Origin: Candidatus Methylomicrobium oryzae
GTDB lineage: Bacteria > Pseudomonadota > Gammaproteobacteria > Methylococcales > Methylomonadaceae
Reading direction: 5' to 3'
Assembly (NCBI RefSeq): GCF_016745425.1
Contig: NZ_JAERVK010000007.1
Coordinates: forward strand, 62,001-126,000
Length of the DNA stretch: 64,000 nucleotides
Within the stretch, counting starts at the first letter, position 1, and each line of letters begins with the position of its first letter. The notes under the pieces are model-generated. The model was not told where the DNA came from. It searched no databases and saw only the letters and a program-made list of their open reading frames with translations. A program made the position numbers and the translations under genes. Shown here in pieces: positions 17,823 to 25,718 of this stretch.

Positions 17823-18065
17823 TTAACCGAGCAATTGCGCTCTCTCTTCCTGGCTTAAATGATTGAGCAGGTTTTGGGCGATTTGGGCGGTGGTTTTGGC
17901 CGGCGGGTTGAGGTCGTGCTTGAAGCTCATTATGCAAACGAAGGTTGCCTCGCAGGCCGGGTTGGTGCATTTGCAGTACAGGTCGACGACGGTTTTCGCT
18001 TCGGTTAAGTTGTTGCGGGAAGTGATGACGGCTTTTTGAAGGCAGTGCGGGCATTCGATACGCAT
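17823..18065 (-). CDS. Ogr/Delta-like zinc finger transcription activator
   Basis: An 80-aa protein convergent with the retron. It opens MRIECPHC and has a second cysteine pair in CTNPACEATFV, giving C5-x2-C8-x24-C33-x4-C38. This aligns with P2 Ogr and P4 Delta, which have the C-x2-C-x22-C-x4-C pattern and the same NPxCxATF-type ending. Such proteins activate late promoters of P2-type helper phages. Its presence suggests that the element exploits or responds to a P2-like helper. The stop falls five bases beyond the RT stop. Confidence 0.88.
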   Translation of the reverse strand: MRIECPHCLQKAVITSRNNLTEAKTVVDLYCKCTNPACEATFVCIMSFKHDLNPPAKTTAQIAQNLLNHLSQEERAQLLG

Positions 18066-18390
18066 GAGGATCCTTATCCGGTAAAGTCGCGCTATTATGC
18101 CCTACCGCAAAAAAATGTTGCAGAGAATCATCGGTTTGTTATGATTGCCTTACCGGATAGCTCAACTCGAAGGGAGCGAAAACTGGGCACGTCTTCGTCC
18201 TCGTGGCCAGTTTCCGGTTTTTCCTCATTTTCCCTTTTCTTTTTTACCCTCATAGGCCCCAATACTACTGGCGGGCTTAAAAATCCCTTTGTTATAATCC
18301 CAGACTGACCGGATAGCCCGACGGGGCGATAAGCGGGTATCGTCAACCTGTTTCCGGTTAACCCTTCCTGACGGCTTTCACTTGGACGGA
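18066..18390. promoter_or_regulatory. Regulatory region between ogr-like gene and next operon, with shared GACG-loop motif
   Basis: There is no gene here. A hairpin AAACTGG/CCAGTTT (18180-18186/18207-18213) is followed within a few bases by a run of five T and may be a terminator or small-RNA end. A TATAAT box lies at 18293-18298. Fifteen bases on, TAGCCCGACGGGGCGA (18314-18329) folds as GCCC-GACG-GGGC. The same 16 bases recur at 62984-62999 ahead of another small gene in the second element. Confidence 0.55.
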
Positions 18391-18822
18391 GTGAGAACTT
18401 TGCGTATCCCACGAGAAACACCTTTTGAAGAAATTGATGAACAATTGTACTGGGTAAAGAAACATTACTTTGAGAGCGGCGGCAGCATTGAGCATTTAAT
18501 TAACTTAATCGATAGGGTTGATATTAAGTTAACTCCTAAAACAAGAAGATTCATAGCGGGCGTACTGTCAGGCCAGATCAAAGCTAAAGGCAAAGAGCGT
18601 AAGAAATATTTCCATCATCTAAGAATTTATTCTCTGATTTCCGACTTAATATCTAAAGGTATACCGCTTACCTGTGACGATCGATATACCGCCAAGGCTG
18701 ACTTAAATAAAGCCGGCGCAGCAAGGCAAATTGCCGAAATATGGGGAATAAGCGAAGACGCTGCAATAAAGATTTATCAGAGAATGAAGCCAAAACCTGA
18801 AAGTATAGAAGATTATCTTTAG
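18391..18822 (+). CDS. Hypothetical satellite protein, ~143 aa
   Basis: Function unknown. The protein is mostly helical and charged: FEEIDEQLYWVKKHYFESGGSIEHLINLIDRV, then KLTPKTRRFIAGVLSGQIKAKGKERKK. It ends in a possible HTH-like part (GAARQIAEIWGISEDAAIKIYQRM). The start is uncertain: TTG at 18382, GTG at 18391 or TTG at 18400, the last having GGAG (18388-18391) at good spacing. It lies first in the operon leading to AlpA and replication genes. Confidence 0.65.
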   Translation: MRTLRIPRETPFEEIDEQLYWVKKHYFESGGSIEHLINLIDRVDIKLTPKTRRFIAGVLSGQIKAKGKERKKYFHHLRIYSLISDLISKGIPLTCDDRYTAKADLNKAGAARQIAEIWGISEDAAIKIYQRMKPKPESIEDYL

Positions 18823-18924
18823 GCATTATGGACATTTAATAGGGCTTCGTGTCCATGACAAAATAAAAAGCGCCCAATAGGATAGCCATGCATTTAAACG
18901 AACAGACTCTAAGGAGTTCAACGC

Positions 18925-19182
18925 ATGGCTGTCAATACCGAAAAAACTCAGCAAAAACCGCGCAATAAAATTACCTATACGCCGGCACCGTTACCGGAAG
19001 AAGGCTTTGTTCGATTGCCCTCGGTTTTAGCTGTGCTGGGCATTTCAAAGACCACTTTTCTGGATGGCGTCAAGTCCGGGAAATATCCGGAAGGCAAGCT
19101 GTTATCACCCCGGTGCCGTGTCTATCCGGTCTCGGAAATACGCGCCCTGTTGGCTTCCTTGGAAGCAGAGGTTTCCGCATGA
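18925..19182 (+). CDS. AlpA-family DNA-binding regulator
   Basis: An 85-aa protein with the AlpA/excisionase-type winged helix: FVRLPSVLAVLGISKTTFLDGVKSGKYPEGKLLSPRCRVYPVSEIRALLA. AAGGAG precedes the ATG. In P4-like elements such proteins control integrase expression and excision. It is the expected switch gene here and lies upstream of the small ORFs and primase, all on the same strand. Confidence 0.92.
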   Translation: MAVNTEKTQQKPRNKITYTPAPLPEEGFVRLPSVLAVLGISKTTFLDGVKSGKYPEGKLLSPRCRVYPVSEIRALLASLEAEVSA

Positions 19183-19484
19183 ACCTCTTGACGCCCCTTC
19201 CCGCCAGCGCTATGCTGTCCCCGCTTTCGCAAAAAACGAAAGTCGGGTTTCGCAGCCCGGACAACCCAAGCCTTCAAAGGCCACTATTCAAAGTGGTTTT
19301 TTTGTGTCCATCAAAAATACAGGCGGCCTTACGCCGTTTGTCTTCTGTTATGGTGGCGCGTAATGGGCAGCCCCTCAAAAGGCTGGCCGGTTCTTGGGCC
19401 GGTACTGCGAACCTGTTACGCGTCGCCGCCCAACAATTCGCAGTCGTTGGCGGCGGTTTATCCATATACCCAAGAGAAACCGCT
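19183..19484 (+). other. Leader with Ash/Icd-like overlapping frames
   Basis: No firm gene start lies here, but the frames read like the Ash / 'cell division inhibitor Icd-like' proteins annotated in P4-like satellites. One frame has ARNGQPLKRLAGSWAG followed by AVVGGGLSIYPRETAMA; another has VTRRRPTIRSRWRRFIHIPKR. A hairpin GGCCACT-attcaa-AGTGGTT followed by T residues lies near 19280-19300. It may be a regulatory leader, a coding overlap, or both. Confidence 0.4.
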
Positions 19485-19676
19485 ATGGCTACATACGCCC
19501 CAAGTGCGCCCAAGTTACGCCTTACCCCGCGTCAATCCCTGTTCAACCTTATCCAACGCACCGATCACGGCCAGCAGCTGGTCGGCACCGATTTAACCTT
19601 TACCCAAGTCTCAGGCTTACTGGCCGAATTCCCTTCCCTGATCGTGAAGTTTTCCCGGATGGAGGCCTTGTCATGA
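19485..19676 (+). CDS. Small satellite protein (63 aa)
   Basis: A 63-aa ORF (MATYAPSAPKLRLTPRQSLF...SRMEALS), the likely translated part of a longer in-frame ORF. The ATG at 19485 follows a weak AAGAGAAA element. The stop overlaps the next start (ATGA), indicating coupling. The family is not identified. It resembles short proteins encoded ahead of the primase in P4-like elements. Confidence 0.55.
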   Translation: MATYAPSAPKLRLTPRQSLFNLIQRTDHGQQLVGTDLTFTQVSGLLAEFPSLIVKFSRMEALS

Positions 19677-19990
19677 GCACTCCTAACAACACCGGCAATA
19701 ATACCCCGTCAGTCAGTATGACCGATTTTGCGGTCAAACTGAACAATGAGATAACCGCTGTTACAGGGATTTTTTCGTTACTCATCAGAGACTTTTCTAT
19801 GGGTAAACCTGTATCAAAGGAGACGCTTGAACTTCTTGAAAATCATGCTGAAAAAATTATTCTCGTGTCCAAATCGATCCGCGAGAAAGTCAGTCAAGAG
19901 GAAAACTTTCCGGCGCCCAAAAAAAGGCGGAAGCTCACCCGAAAGCAGGTATTAGCAAAAACTAAAGTGATTACCGGGGGGCTAAAATGA
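19673..19990 (+). CDS. Small helical satellite protein (105 aa)
   Basis: A 105-aa protein with a central helical region (TDFAVKLNNEITAVTGIFSLLI, then SKETLELLENHAEKIILVSKSIREKVSQ) and a basic C-terminus (KKRRKLTRKQVLAKTK). It is preceded by GGAGG and overlaps both neighbours by four bases. Function unknown. The tail suggests nucleic-acid or protein contact. Confidence 0.65.
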   Translation: MSTPNNTGNNTPSVSMTDFAVKLNNEITAVTGIFSLLIRDFSMGKPVSKETLELLENHAEKIILVSKSIREKVSQEENFPAPKKRRKLTRKQVLAKTKVITGGLK

Positions 19991-20763
19991 AAGCTCCGAC
20001 CACCCCCGAAAACAAAACCGCTACCGTGTTCCACCCGGCCGTCTTTTCAGGCCGTAATCCCGGCGCCACCGCGGCCGGCCGCCACAAATTAAAACGCCAA
20101 ACCGCCAGCCGCTTGCCGGTCGCGCTGAAATGCGCCTTGGGCGTGTTCAGCCATGCCGAAATCCAGTTCAAGGCCTGTCAGACCGCTTACGCCCAAGGCG
20201 CGCTAAAAGCGGCCGCTTACGAGAAGCTGCGCGATTTAATTTACCTGCTCTACGACGTGTTGGAATCGGCCCTGTGGGAGCTGGGCATTGAAACCGGGAA
20301 CGCGACCTCTCAAGCCGGTTCCGTCCAGCATCCTTTCGAGGCCGTCAGCGCCGCGTTCCTGTCCCTGTCCGAAGCCGCCGACGCGTGCCGGCAGGCCGAT
20401 AAAACCTGCACGCTGGCCGAGGCCGATCTGCGCGCGCTGTTTATGGCCGCCGAACGCGTCCAGGCCGTTTTTTACGACTTCGAAGACGACGATCAGGACA
20501 CGCGGCCCGATCTCGGACACCGCTTCGGGCTGTTCTCCGACACTCCCGACGCGCTGGGTTTAAGCGAGACCGTGGGTTTTATGAGCCAGAAAGCCGATGC
20601 AGTCCTCACGATGCTGGGCAACGCTTTCGCCGAGGCCGACGCGCCGCGGCTCAACGACGACTCGGTGTATTACGCGCTGATGACGGTCAAGCATGAACTG
20701 GCCGACATCAACAGCGTGGTGAAGGCGTTTCATCAGGCCAGCAAAAAGAACCCGCAGGCGTAA
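19987..20763 (+). CDS. Hypothetical helical satellite protein (258 aa)
   Basis: A GC-rich, alanine-rich protein with no recognised domain. It has a ~40-residue basic, disordered start, then a long helical body (LKAAAYEKLRDLIYLLYDVLESALWELG, AFLSLSEAADACRQADKTC). There is a conserved-looking acidic DFEDDDQDTRPDLGHRFG stretch and SETVGFMSQKADAVLTML. It is coupled to the gene before (ATGA). It could be a structural or regulatory satellite protein; I cannot assign a role. Confidence 0.65.
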   Translation: MKAPTTPENKTATVFHPAVFSGRNPGATAAGRHKLKRQTASRLPVALKCALGVFSHAEIQFKACQTAYAQGALKAAAYEKLRDLIYLLYDVLESALWELGIETGNATSQAGSVQHPFEAVSAAFLSLSEAADACRQADKTCTLAEADLRALFMAAERVQAVFYDFEDDDQDTRPDLGHRFGLFSDTPDALGLSETVGFMSQKADAVLTMLGNAFAEADAPRLNDDSVYYALMTVKHELADINSVVKAFHQASKKNPQA

Positions 20764-20871
20764 CGCCGGCGATCGCTCACTCGAGACGCGCCGGCGCAGG
20801 CCCTGCCTGCCCCGTAAGGGCGCTTGCAGCCCGAACCGGCAGGCGGGCCAACCCGGCAAGGACGACGAAAA

Positions 20872-21438
20872 ATGACGATTTTCGAAACTATTATCACGGC
20901 TTTTGTTGCCGAAATGGCAGATTATGGGGCGTTTATCCAGTCCCCTCTACCCGACGGCAAAACCCATGCCTTCAAAACGGACGGCGATCAGCACGGCCAA
21001 AAAAGCGGGATCTACGCCTTGCGCATCGACAGCAAAACGGCGGCTTCCGGCTACTTTGAAGACCTCATCACCGGCCGGGCGTTCTTCTGGACGCTGTCCG
21101 GAGATCCGGGCGATTTCTCGCCGAAATTGTACAAAGTCGTTATGGCGGCGCGGCAACGCCGCAAACAGCAATTCATTCAGCGGCAGCAACAAGCGGCCGG
21201 CCATGCGCAGCGTATTTGGGCGCGGACTAAACCGATCCACGATCTGCGCCAACATCCCGGTTTAAAGCAAAAATCCCTGTTGATGAAATCGGCCCGCCTT
21301 TACCGAAACGCCTTGGTCCTCCGGATTTTTAACGAGATGGGGCAACTGGTCAATTTGCAATTCATCGACCAGCGCGGCCATCACAGCTTTCTGGCCAACG
21401 GCCGGTTGATCGGTGGCTTTTTACCCCTTCAACGCTGA
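20872..21438 (+). CDS. TOPRIM-primase-like N-terminal fragment / DUF7146-like protein
   Basis: A 188-aa protein matching the part of phage and plasmid primases that joins the zinc-binding and TOPRIM domains: DGDQHGQKSGIYALRID, GYFEDLITGRAFFWTLSG, then AQRIWARTKPIHDLRQHPGLKQKS and LVLRIFNEMGQLVNLQFIDQRGHHSFLANGRLIGG. The zinc finger and the C-terminal TOPRIM acidic motifs are absent, so it is unlikely to prime alone. It lies 15 bases before the large primase-helicase and may assist it, or be a remnant. The ATG at 20872 follows AAGGACGACGAAA. Confidence 0.75.
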   Translation: MTIFETIITAFVAEMADYGAFIQSPLPDGKTHAFKTDGDQHGQKSGIYALRIDSKTAASGYFEDLITGRAFFWTLSGDPGDFSPKLYKVVMAARQRRKQQFIQRQQQAAGHAQRIWARTKPIHDLRQHPGLKQKSLLMKSARLYRNALVLRIFNEMGQLVNLQFIDQRGHHSFLANGRLIGGFLPLQR

Positions 21439-21453
21439 GAGGCAAGCAACGTT

Positions 21454-23874
21454 ATGGATGATTCTCAGTCTGCACGATACAAGAGGGCCGCCGGCCAGGC
21501 GCTAAGCCCCGACAACACCCAAGGCTGGCAGGGGACCGATCTGCTGGCGGCTTGCTGTGCCGCCGGGCTGGCGTTGGTCAAAATCCCGGCCGTCGACGGC
21601 AACCCCACCAAAGCGCCGCGCAATCCGGGCTGGAACAAGCCCAGAACCGCACAAAATCTCGCCGGCTACACCGCTGACCCGGCTGTGCTGAAAAACAGCC
21701 AGAACTGCAATTTCGGGCTCTACCACGGCGCAAGCCAGACGCTGGCCCTGGATCTGGACAATGTCCAGTTGGCCGCCCAGGTCTTCGAGGAGGTCGCGGG
21801 TATGCGCCTTTCGGAATGGCTAAACGCGCCGGACCGGGCGGAGATTAAAAGCCCCAAGCCCAATCGCGGCAAAGTGTTGTTCAAGCTGCCTGAGAGCGCC
21901 GGGCCGGTCGGCCTCAAGCAATTCAAGCAGGGCGGCCAGGTCGTTTTCGAACTGCGCTGCGGAAATTGCCAGGACGTGATCTTCGGCCGGCATCCCGACG
22001 GCGGCGCCTACCAGTTCATCGGCGATCCGGCGGCGATCCCGGCGATTCCGGACGTCTTGCTCGACATGCTTGCCCATTGGGACGCCTGGCTGCCTTGTTT
22101 GGCGTCCGCATTGGGCGCCGCCGATCGGCCGGCCAACGTGTCGCCCAACCCGCCGCGGAACAGCGAAAATTTGCCCGGGTCGCGGGATCCCATCAAAGCG
22201 TTTAACGAATCCAGAAGCGTGGCCTCCGTATTGCTGGAAAACGGCTATCAGCCGGCCGGCGGCAAACGCTTCATCCGGCCGGGCAGTTCGTCGAAAGCGC
22301 CGGCGGCCGTGTTGTTGAGCGATTTCCCCGACGGGCTGGAGCGGGTCTATTCGCACGGCGGCGACGTCTTGAACGACGGCTTTGCGCATGATGCGTTCGA
22401 TTGCTTCCGGCTATTGCAATGCGGCGGCGATTGGGCGGCCGCGCTCGCCTGGAATCCGGACATCACTCGACACAATCAGGCATTGTTCCGCGAGCAAAAA
22501 GCCCAACAGAAAGCGAGCGAGAAAGCCGCCACCCAGCCCAAGCCGAACGCCGGGACCGGTAAAGACGAGGCGACGGAACTGCCGGATGGGACGACCCTCA
22601 GCGAAGAGGACGTTAAGTTTTTGAAGCAAATCGATGCCTCCCACGCGCACGTCTTTTTAGGCGGAAGAAATCTCATTGCCAGCTACAAATTCTGCCAAGT
22701 CCAAGGCGCTACCCTTACGTTTGAAAGCCCGCAAGAATTCAACAAGCGCTTCTATCATCAGCGGCTAGTCGGCATCGGCAAACGCAAAAACGCCGGTAAA
22801 GCCTGGCTGGAATGGCCGTCAAAACGCTATTTCCCCAGCGGGACGGGCTTTTTCCCGGACCCGAGCACTTGCCCGAAAGAGGTGTTCAATCTGTTCCAGG
22901 GCTGGAAAGTCCAGCCGATCGAGGGGGATTGTGGCCCGTACCTCTACCATCTGGAGCATATCATGTGCGCCGGCGACGCGGTGGCGTTCAAGTACGTGGT
23001 GCAATGGCTGGCGCATTTGTTTCAGCGCCCCCAGCAAAAACCCAGCGTGGCCATTTTGCTGAAATCCACCCCAGGCACGGGGAAGGGCACGATGGTTGAG
23101 CCCGTGCTGGAAATACTCGGCGTGCACGGCAACAAGACCAATGGCGCCTATGCGATTGCCGGCCGCTTTAACGGCGTGGTCGCCGGCCGGTTGCTCATTT
23201 TTGCCGATGAGGTGGAGTTAACCGACACACACGTGAACGACAAGCTGAAAGGCATCATTTCCGAGCCGACGGTGAACTTGGAACGAAAGGGCCTGGAGAT
23301 CGAGCCCTTGCCGAACTATTGCCGGCTGATCTTCGCCAGCAACCATGCCAAGGTGCTGAATGCGGATATCCGCGAGCGGCGCTATTTGGTACTGGAGCCG
23401 TCGGATGCGCTGGCCCAGGATACCGAGTATTTCACGGCACTGTGGGCGTGGATCAAAAACGAGGGGGCCGCCAAACTGCTGCATTACCTGCTGCAGGTCG
23501 ATATTTCCGACTTCAACCCGTACAAGTGCCCGCAAACCGAAGCCCTGATTGCCGAGAAAATTGAAAACCTCAGCGGCATTCACCGCTTTTTCTTCACCGA
23601 AATTTTGCGTCCGGAGCCTTTCGGCGGACGGGCCCGCATCACGGCCTCCGAATTGATCGATGAATTTATCGCGTGGAGTGCCGAGGATGGGTCAAAAATT
23701 CACAAGGCGGCCGCACGAAATGTCGTCGGCCGAATGATGGCGAGGATGAATATAGAGGTTAGAGGCAGATCGGATCGCGGCCTGGGCAAGTTTTACGACC
23801 TTCCGGACCGGGCGCAGTTGGTACAGCGGTTCGCCGCTTTGCTCGATATTCCGGAAACGCATCTGGCCGAATAA
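21454..23874 (+). CDS. Primase-polymerase / SF3-type helicase replication protein
   Basis: An 806-aa replication initiator. The N-terminal ~210 residues are a bifunctional primase-polymerase (AEP) domain, with LALDLDNV carrying the metal-binding Asp pair and CQDVIFGRHPDGGAYQFIGDP downstream. A linker follows. The C-terminal DUF5906/D5-like helicase has VAILLKSTPGTGKGTMVEPVLEILG (Walker A), GRLLIFADEVEL (Walker B) and YCRLIFASNHAKVLNADIRERRYLVLE (sensor/arginine finger). The layout matches NrS-1-type or P4-alpha-like initiators. An iteron region lies immediately downstream. It should replicate the excised element. Confidence 0.93.
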   Translation: MDDSQSARYKRAAGQALSPDNTQGWQGTDLLAACCAAGLALVKIPAVDGNPTKAPRNPGWNKPRTAQNLAGYTADPAVLKNSQNCNFGLYHGASQTLALDLDNVQLAAQVFEEVAGMRLSEWLNAPDRAEIKSPKPNRGKVLFKLPESAGPVGLKQFKQGGQVVFELRCGNCQDVIFGRHPDGGAYQFIGDPAAIPAIPDVLLDMLAHWDAWLPCLASALGAADRPANVSPNPPRNSENLPGSRDPIKAFNESRSVASVLLENGYQPAGGKRFIRPGSSSKAPAAVLLSDFPDGLERVYSHGGDVLNDGFAHDAFDCFRLLQCGGDWAAALAWNPDITRHNQALFREQKAQQKASEKAATQPKPNAGTGKDEATELPDGTTLSEEDVKFLKQIDASHAHVFLGGRNLIASYKFCQVQGATLTFESPQEFNKRFYHQRLVGIGKRKNAGKAWLEWPSKRYFPSGTGFFPDPSTCPKEVFNLFQGWKVQPIEGDCGPYLYHLEHIMCAGDAVAFKYVVQWLAHLFQRPQQKPSVAILLKSTPGTGKGTMVEPVLEILGVHGNKTNGAYAIAGRFNGVVAGRLLIFADEVELTDTHVNDKLKGIISEPTVNLERKGLEIEPLPNYCRLIFASNHAKVLNADIRERRYLVLEPSDALAQDTEYFTALWAWIKNEGAAKLLHYLLQVDISDFNPYKCPQTEALIAEKIENLSGIHRFFFTEILRPEPFGGRARITASELIDEFIAWSAEDGSKIHKAAARNVVGRMMARMNIEVRGRSDRGLGKFYDLPDRAQLVQRFAALLDIPETHLAE

Positions 23875-23896
23875 CCCGTTTAACCAGGCTGGGCGG

Positions 23897-24251
23897 TGTA
23901 CCAACTGTACCAGTGAAAATTTATCATTTAGAAACAGTAATTTAAGTGGTACAGCAATATTTATTATAACTGTACCGAGATATACCAACTAAACCAAAGG
24001 CGAATTGAATGCGAGTAAAAAACACCGGGTCATGGCATTTTTGCTGTACCACTCGGCAAATCAACTGTACCCCCCTCAAAGCCGCGGATTTACTGGGTTT
24101 TGGTACAGTGGGACAGTTGGTATGCCAGAAAACGCGTTTTTTACGCCACAATTTTTTCAAAATGCAATATTCAACATAATCAGTATGTTACAAATTCTTA
24201 GAATTTTTCCAAACCGGAAAGATACAAAAAAGCCGATTTGCTGTACCACTT
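23897..24251. repeat. CTGTACCA iteron region, probable origin or operator
   Basis: Eight or more copies of (A/C)TGTACC(A) occur in both orientations. Examples are at 23897, 23905, 23946 (inverted), 23969, 24043, 24063, 24101 (inverted) and 24240, with a degenerate copy near 24111-24122. The region is AT-rich and starts just after the helicase gene. P4-type initiators bind similar short iterons at their origin, so I read this as a candidate replication origin or autoregulatory site. Apparent ORFs across it are not convincing. Confidence 0.7.
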
Positions 24252-24344
24252 TGCCCTGCAGCCGATTTTTTAAAACCGAACGCCTTCGCTTTGAAAAAAA
24301 TGGCCGGGCCTGTGCGCTGGTTGGAGAGGTATCTTTTCAGATTT

Positions 24345-24442
24345 GGAAGGATGGCCCGCCTAGCGTGGTTAGGCGGACGGCATCCGGGCGGCCACAGGTC
24401 GCCGACCCGGCATCTTTAACTCATCGACTGAAAGGAGGCACT
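24345..24442 (+). ncRNA. GC-rich structured segment, possible small RNA or leader
   Basis: CCGCCTA/TAGGCGG encloses a seven-base loop within outer pairs GGATG/CATCC (about 24351-24387). A second GC-rich pairing region (GGGCGGC...GCCGACCC) follows, then an AAGGAGG purine run at 24432-24438 without a convincing ORF after it. No known RNA family was recognised. It may be a leader of the 24506 gene or a regulatory RNA. Confidence 0.4.
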
Positions 24443-24505
24443 CACTGATAAATGACGTATTAATTACCGCAAACCCTATTTTCATTCATTACACGGAGTA
24501 AACCC

Positions 24506-24769
24506 ATGAGCGAACAAATGAACAACGAAATTTTATCGGACTGCCGGAGCAGACTGAATAACATTATGGAAAGACTGGTCGACTTTAGCCAAGACAAAGG
24601 CAATGAAACTTTCGACGATATCAAATTCGAATTTGAGTCGTTGCAATGTGAATTTGAGGATTTTTCCTTCGGCTTGGATCCGCAGGGAAAAGATATGCGG
24701 CAGCTTACCGGCAGGATGGAAAAAACCGGAGAACTCTTCAAAAAGATCGATGAGATGCTCCCTCTCTAA
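24506..24769 (+). CDS. Small acidic helical protein (87 aa)
   Basis: An 87-aa protein of unknown function, predicted mostly helical and acidic (NNIMERLVDFSQDKGNETFDDIKFEFESLQCEFEDFSFGL). A CGGAG element precedes the ATG. A strong terminator follows at 24783. Small acidic proteins in phage satellites often bind host or helper proteins, but there is no direct evidence here. Confidence 0.65.
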   Translation: MSEQMNNEILSDCRSRLNNIMERLVDFSQDKGNETFDDIKFEFESLQCEFEDFSFGLDPQGKDMRQLTGRMEKTGELFKKIDEMLPL

Positions 24770-24782
24770 TCCAACCCATCAA

Positions 24783-24817
24783 GCGGCAGGGCGATCCCCT
24801 GCCGCCTTTTCTTTTTT
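24783..24817 (+). terminator. Intrinsic terminator
   Basis: AGCGGCAGGG and CCCTGCCGC pair around a short loop and are followed by a T-rich tract (CTTTTCTTTTTTC). It separates the 24506 gene from the coiled-coil gene. Confidence 0.8.
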
Positions 24818-24838
24818 CTTTTGAAGGAACATCAATCT

Positions 24839-25468
24839 ATGAACGATTTGCACTTAAAAAAACGCGACTACCGGGAAGCGAAAGGCAACACGGAACACTT
24901 CGACGAAAGGCGGCAAGAAAAGCAGGCCGAAATCGCCGAGCTGGAAGACGATCTGGCCTACGCGCGCGAGCAACTGAAGGAACTGCAAGACCGGCTCGCG
25001 GCGGCGCAGCGGGACATGGCGATCGGCCGGCTGTCGGCCGATGGGTTCATGGAACTGAAGCGGGAGATTGCCGAAAAGGAAACCAAAGTGAAGCTGCTCG
25101 GCGAAGCGATCGCCACCCAAAAAGGCGCGCTGGCGCTCATTAATGTGGACTATCAAAAAAACCGCAGAAACCAGCATGAATGGCTCAAGCGCGCCGCGGC
25201 CGATTTAGGCGAACAGTTTGCCGATGAGGTGGTCGCCTTGGCAAGTGCCCGAATTCAGGACCTGGCGCATGCGGTGGTCGCATCCAGCGGGCGAAGCGGC
25301 GGTTTCTCTCTGAGTGAGCGCCAACGCAATCAGGAATTCGTCTACCAGGCGATCGGCCAAGCGCTGTGCCGGCGGGTATTCCCGAACCAGAAAAGACCGA
25401 TCGATTTCATCCCGGATCTGCTTCAAGCCCGGCAGCATATCGGCGAACTGATCGAGCAACAGGGCTGA
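24839..25468 (+). CDS. Coiled-coil satellite protein (209 aa)
   Basis: A 209-aa protein whose residues ~15-115 form a long charged coiled coil (EKQAEIAELEDDLAYAREQLKELQDRLAAAQRDM...EIAEKETKVKLLGEAIA). A helical C-terminal domain of ~90 residues follows. AAGGAAC precedes the ATG at 24839. There is no family match I can name. By position and helical nature it could be compared with P4 Sid-like scaffold modifiers, but that is speculation. Confidence 0.7.
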   Translation: MNDLHLKKRDYREAKGNTEHFDERRQEKQAEIAELEDDLAYAREQLKELQDRLAAAQRDMAIGRLSADGFMELKREIAEKETKVKLLGEAIATQKGALALINVDYQKNRRNQHEWLKRAAADLGEQFADEVVALASARIQDLAHAVVASSGRSGGFSLSERQRNQEFVYQAIGQALCRRVFPNQKRPIDFIPDLLQARQHIGELIEQQG

Positions 25469-25718
25469 TCGCGGTTTACCCATCCTTTAAAACTGATTGC
25501 GGACTGAACTGCCATCGCATTGGCATTGGCAACAGTTCGCTTTCAGTATTTCTTTAAAAATTAAAGCTGGAAAAGGTTCTTTGAAGTCGATTGGCTCAAA
25601 CCGGCCAAAAGCTGTCGATGAAAGTGTTCAAATGAGTGACCGGTCAATCTCGTAAAACTGCCAGTCATAATGCTGGCAGCAGAGGCACAACTTTGATTCA
25701 TTCTATTTATTTACATTG

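Noticed and set aside
24005-24448. 147-aa ORF across the CTGTACCA region
   Set aside because: Contains the iterons, lacks a ribosome binding site and shows no coding pattern.
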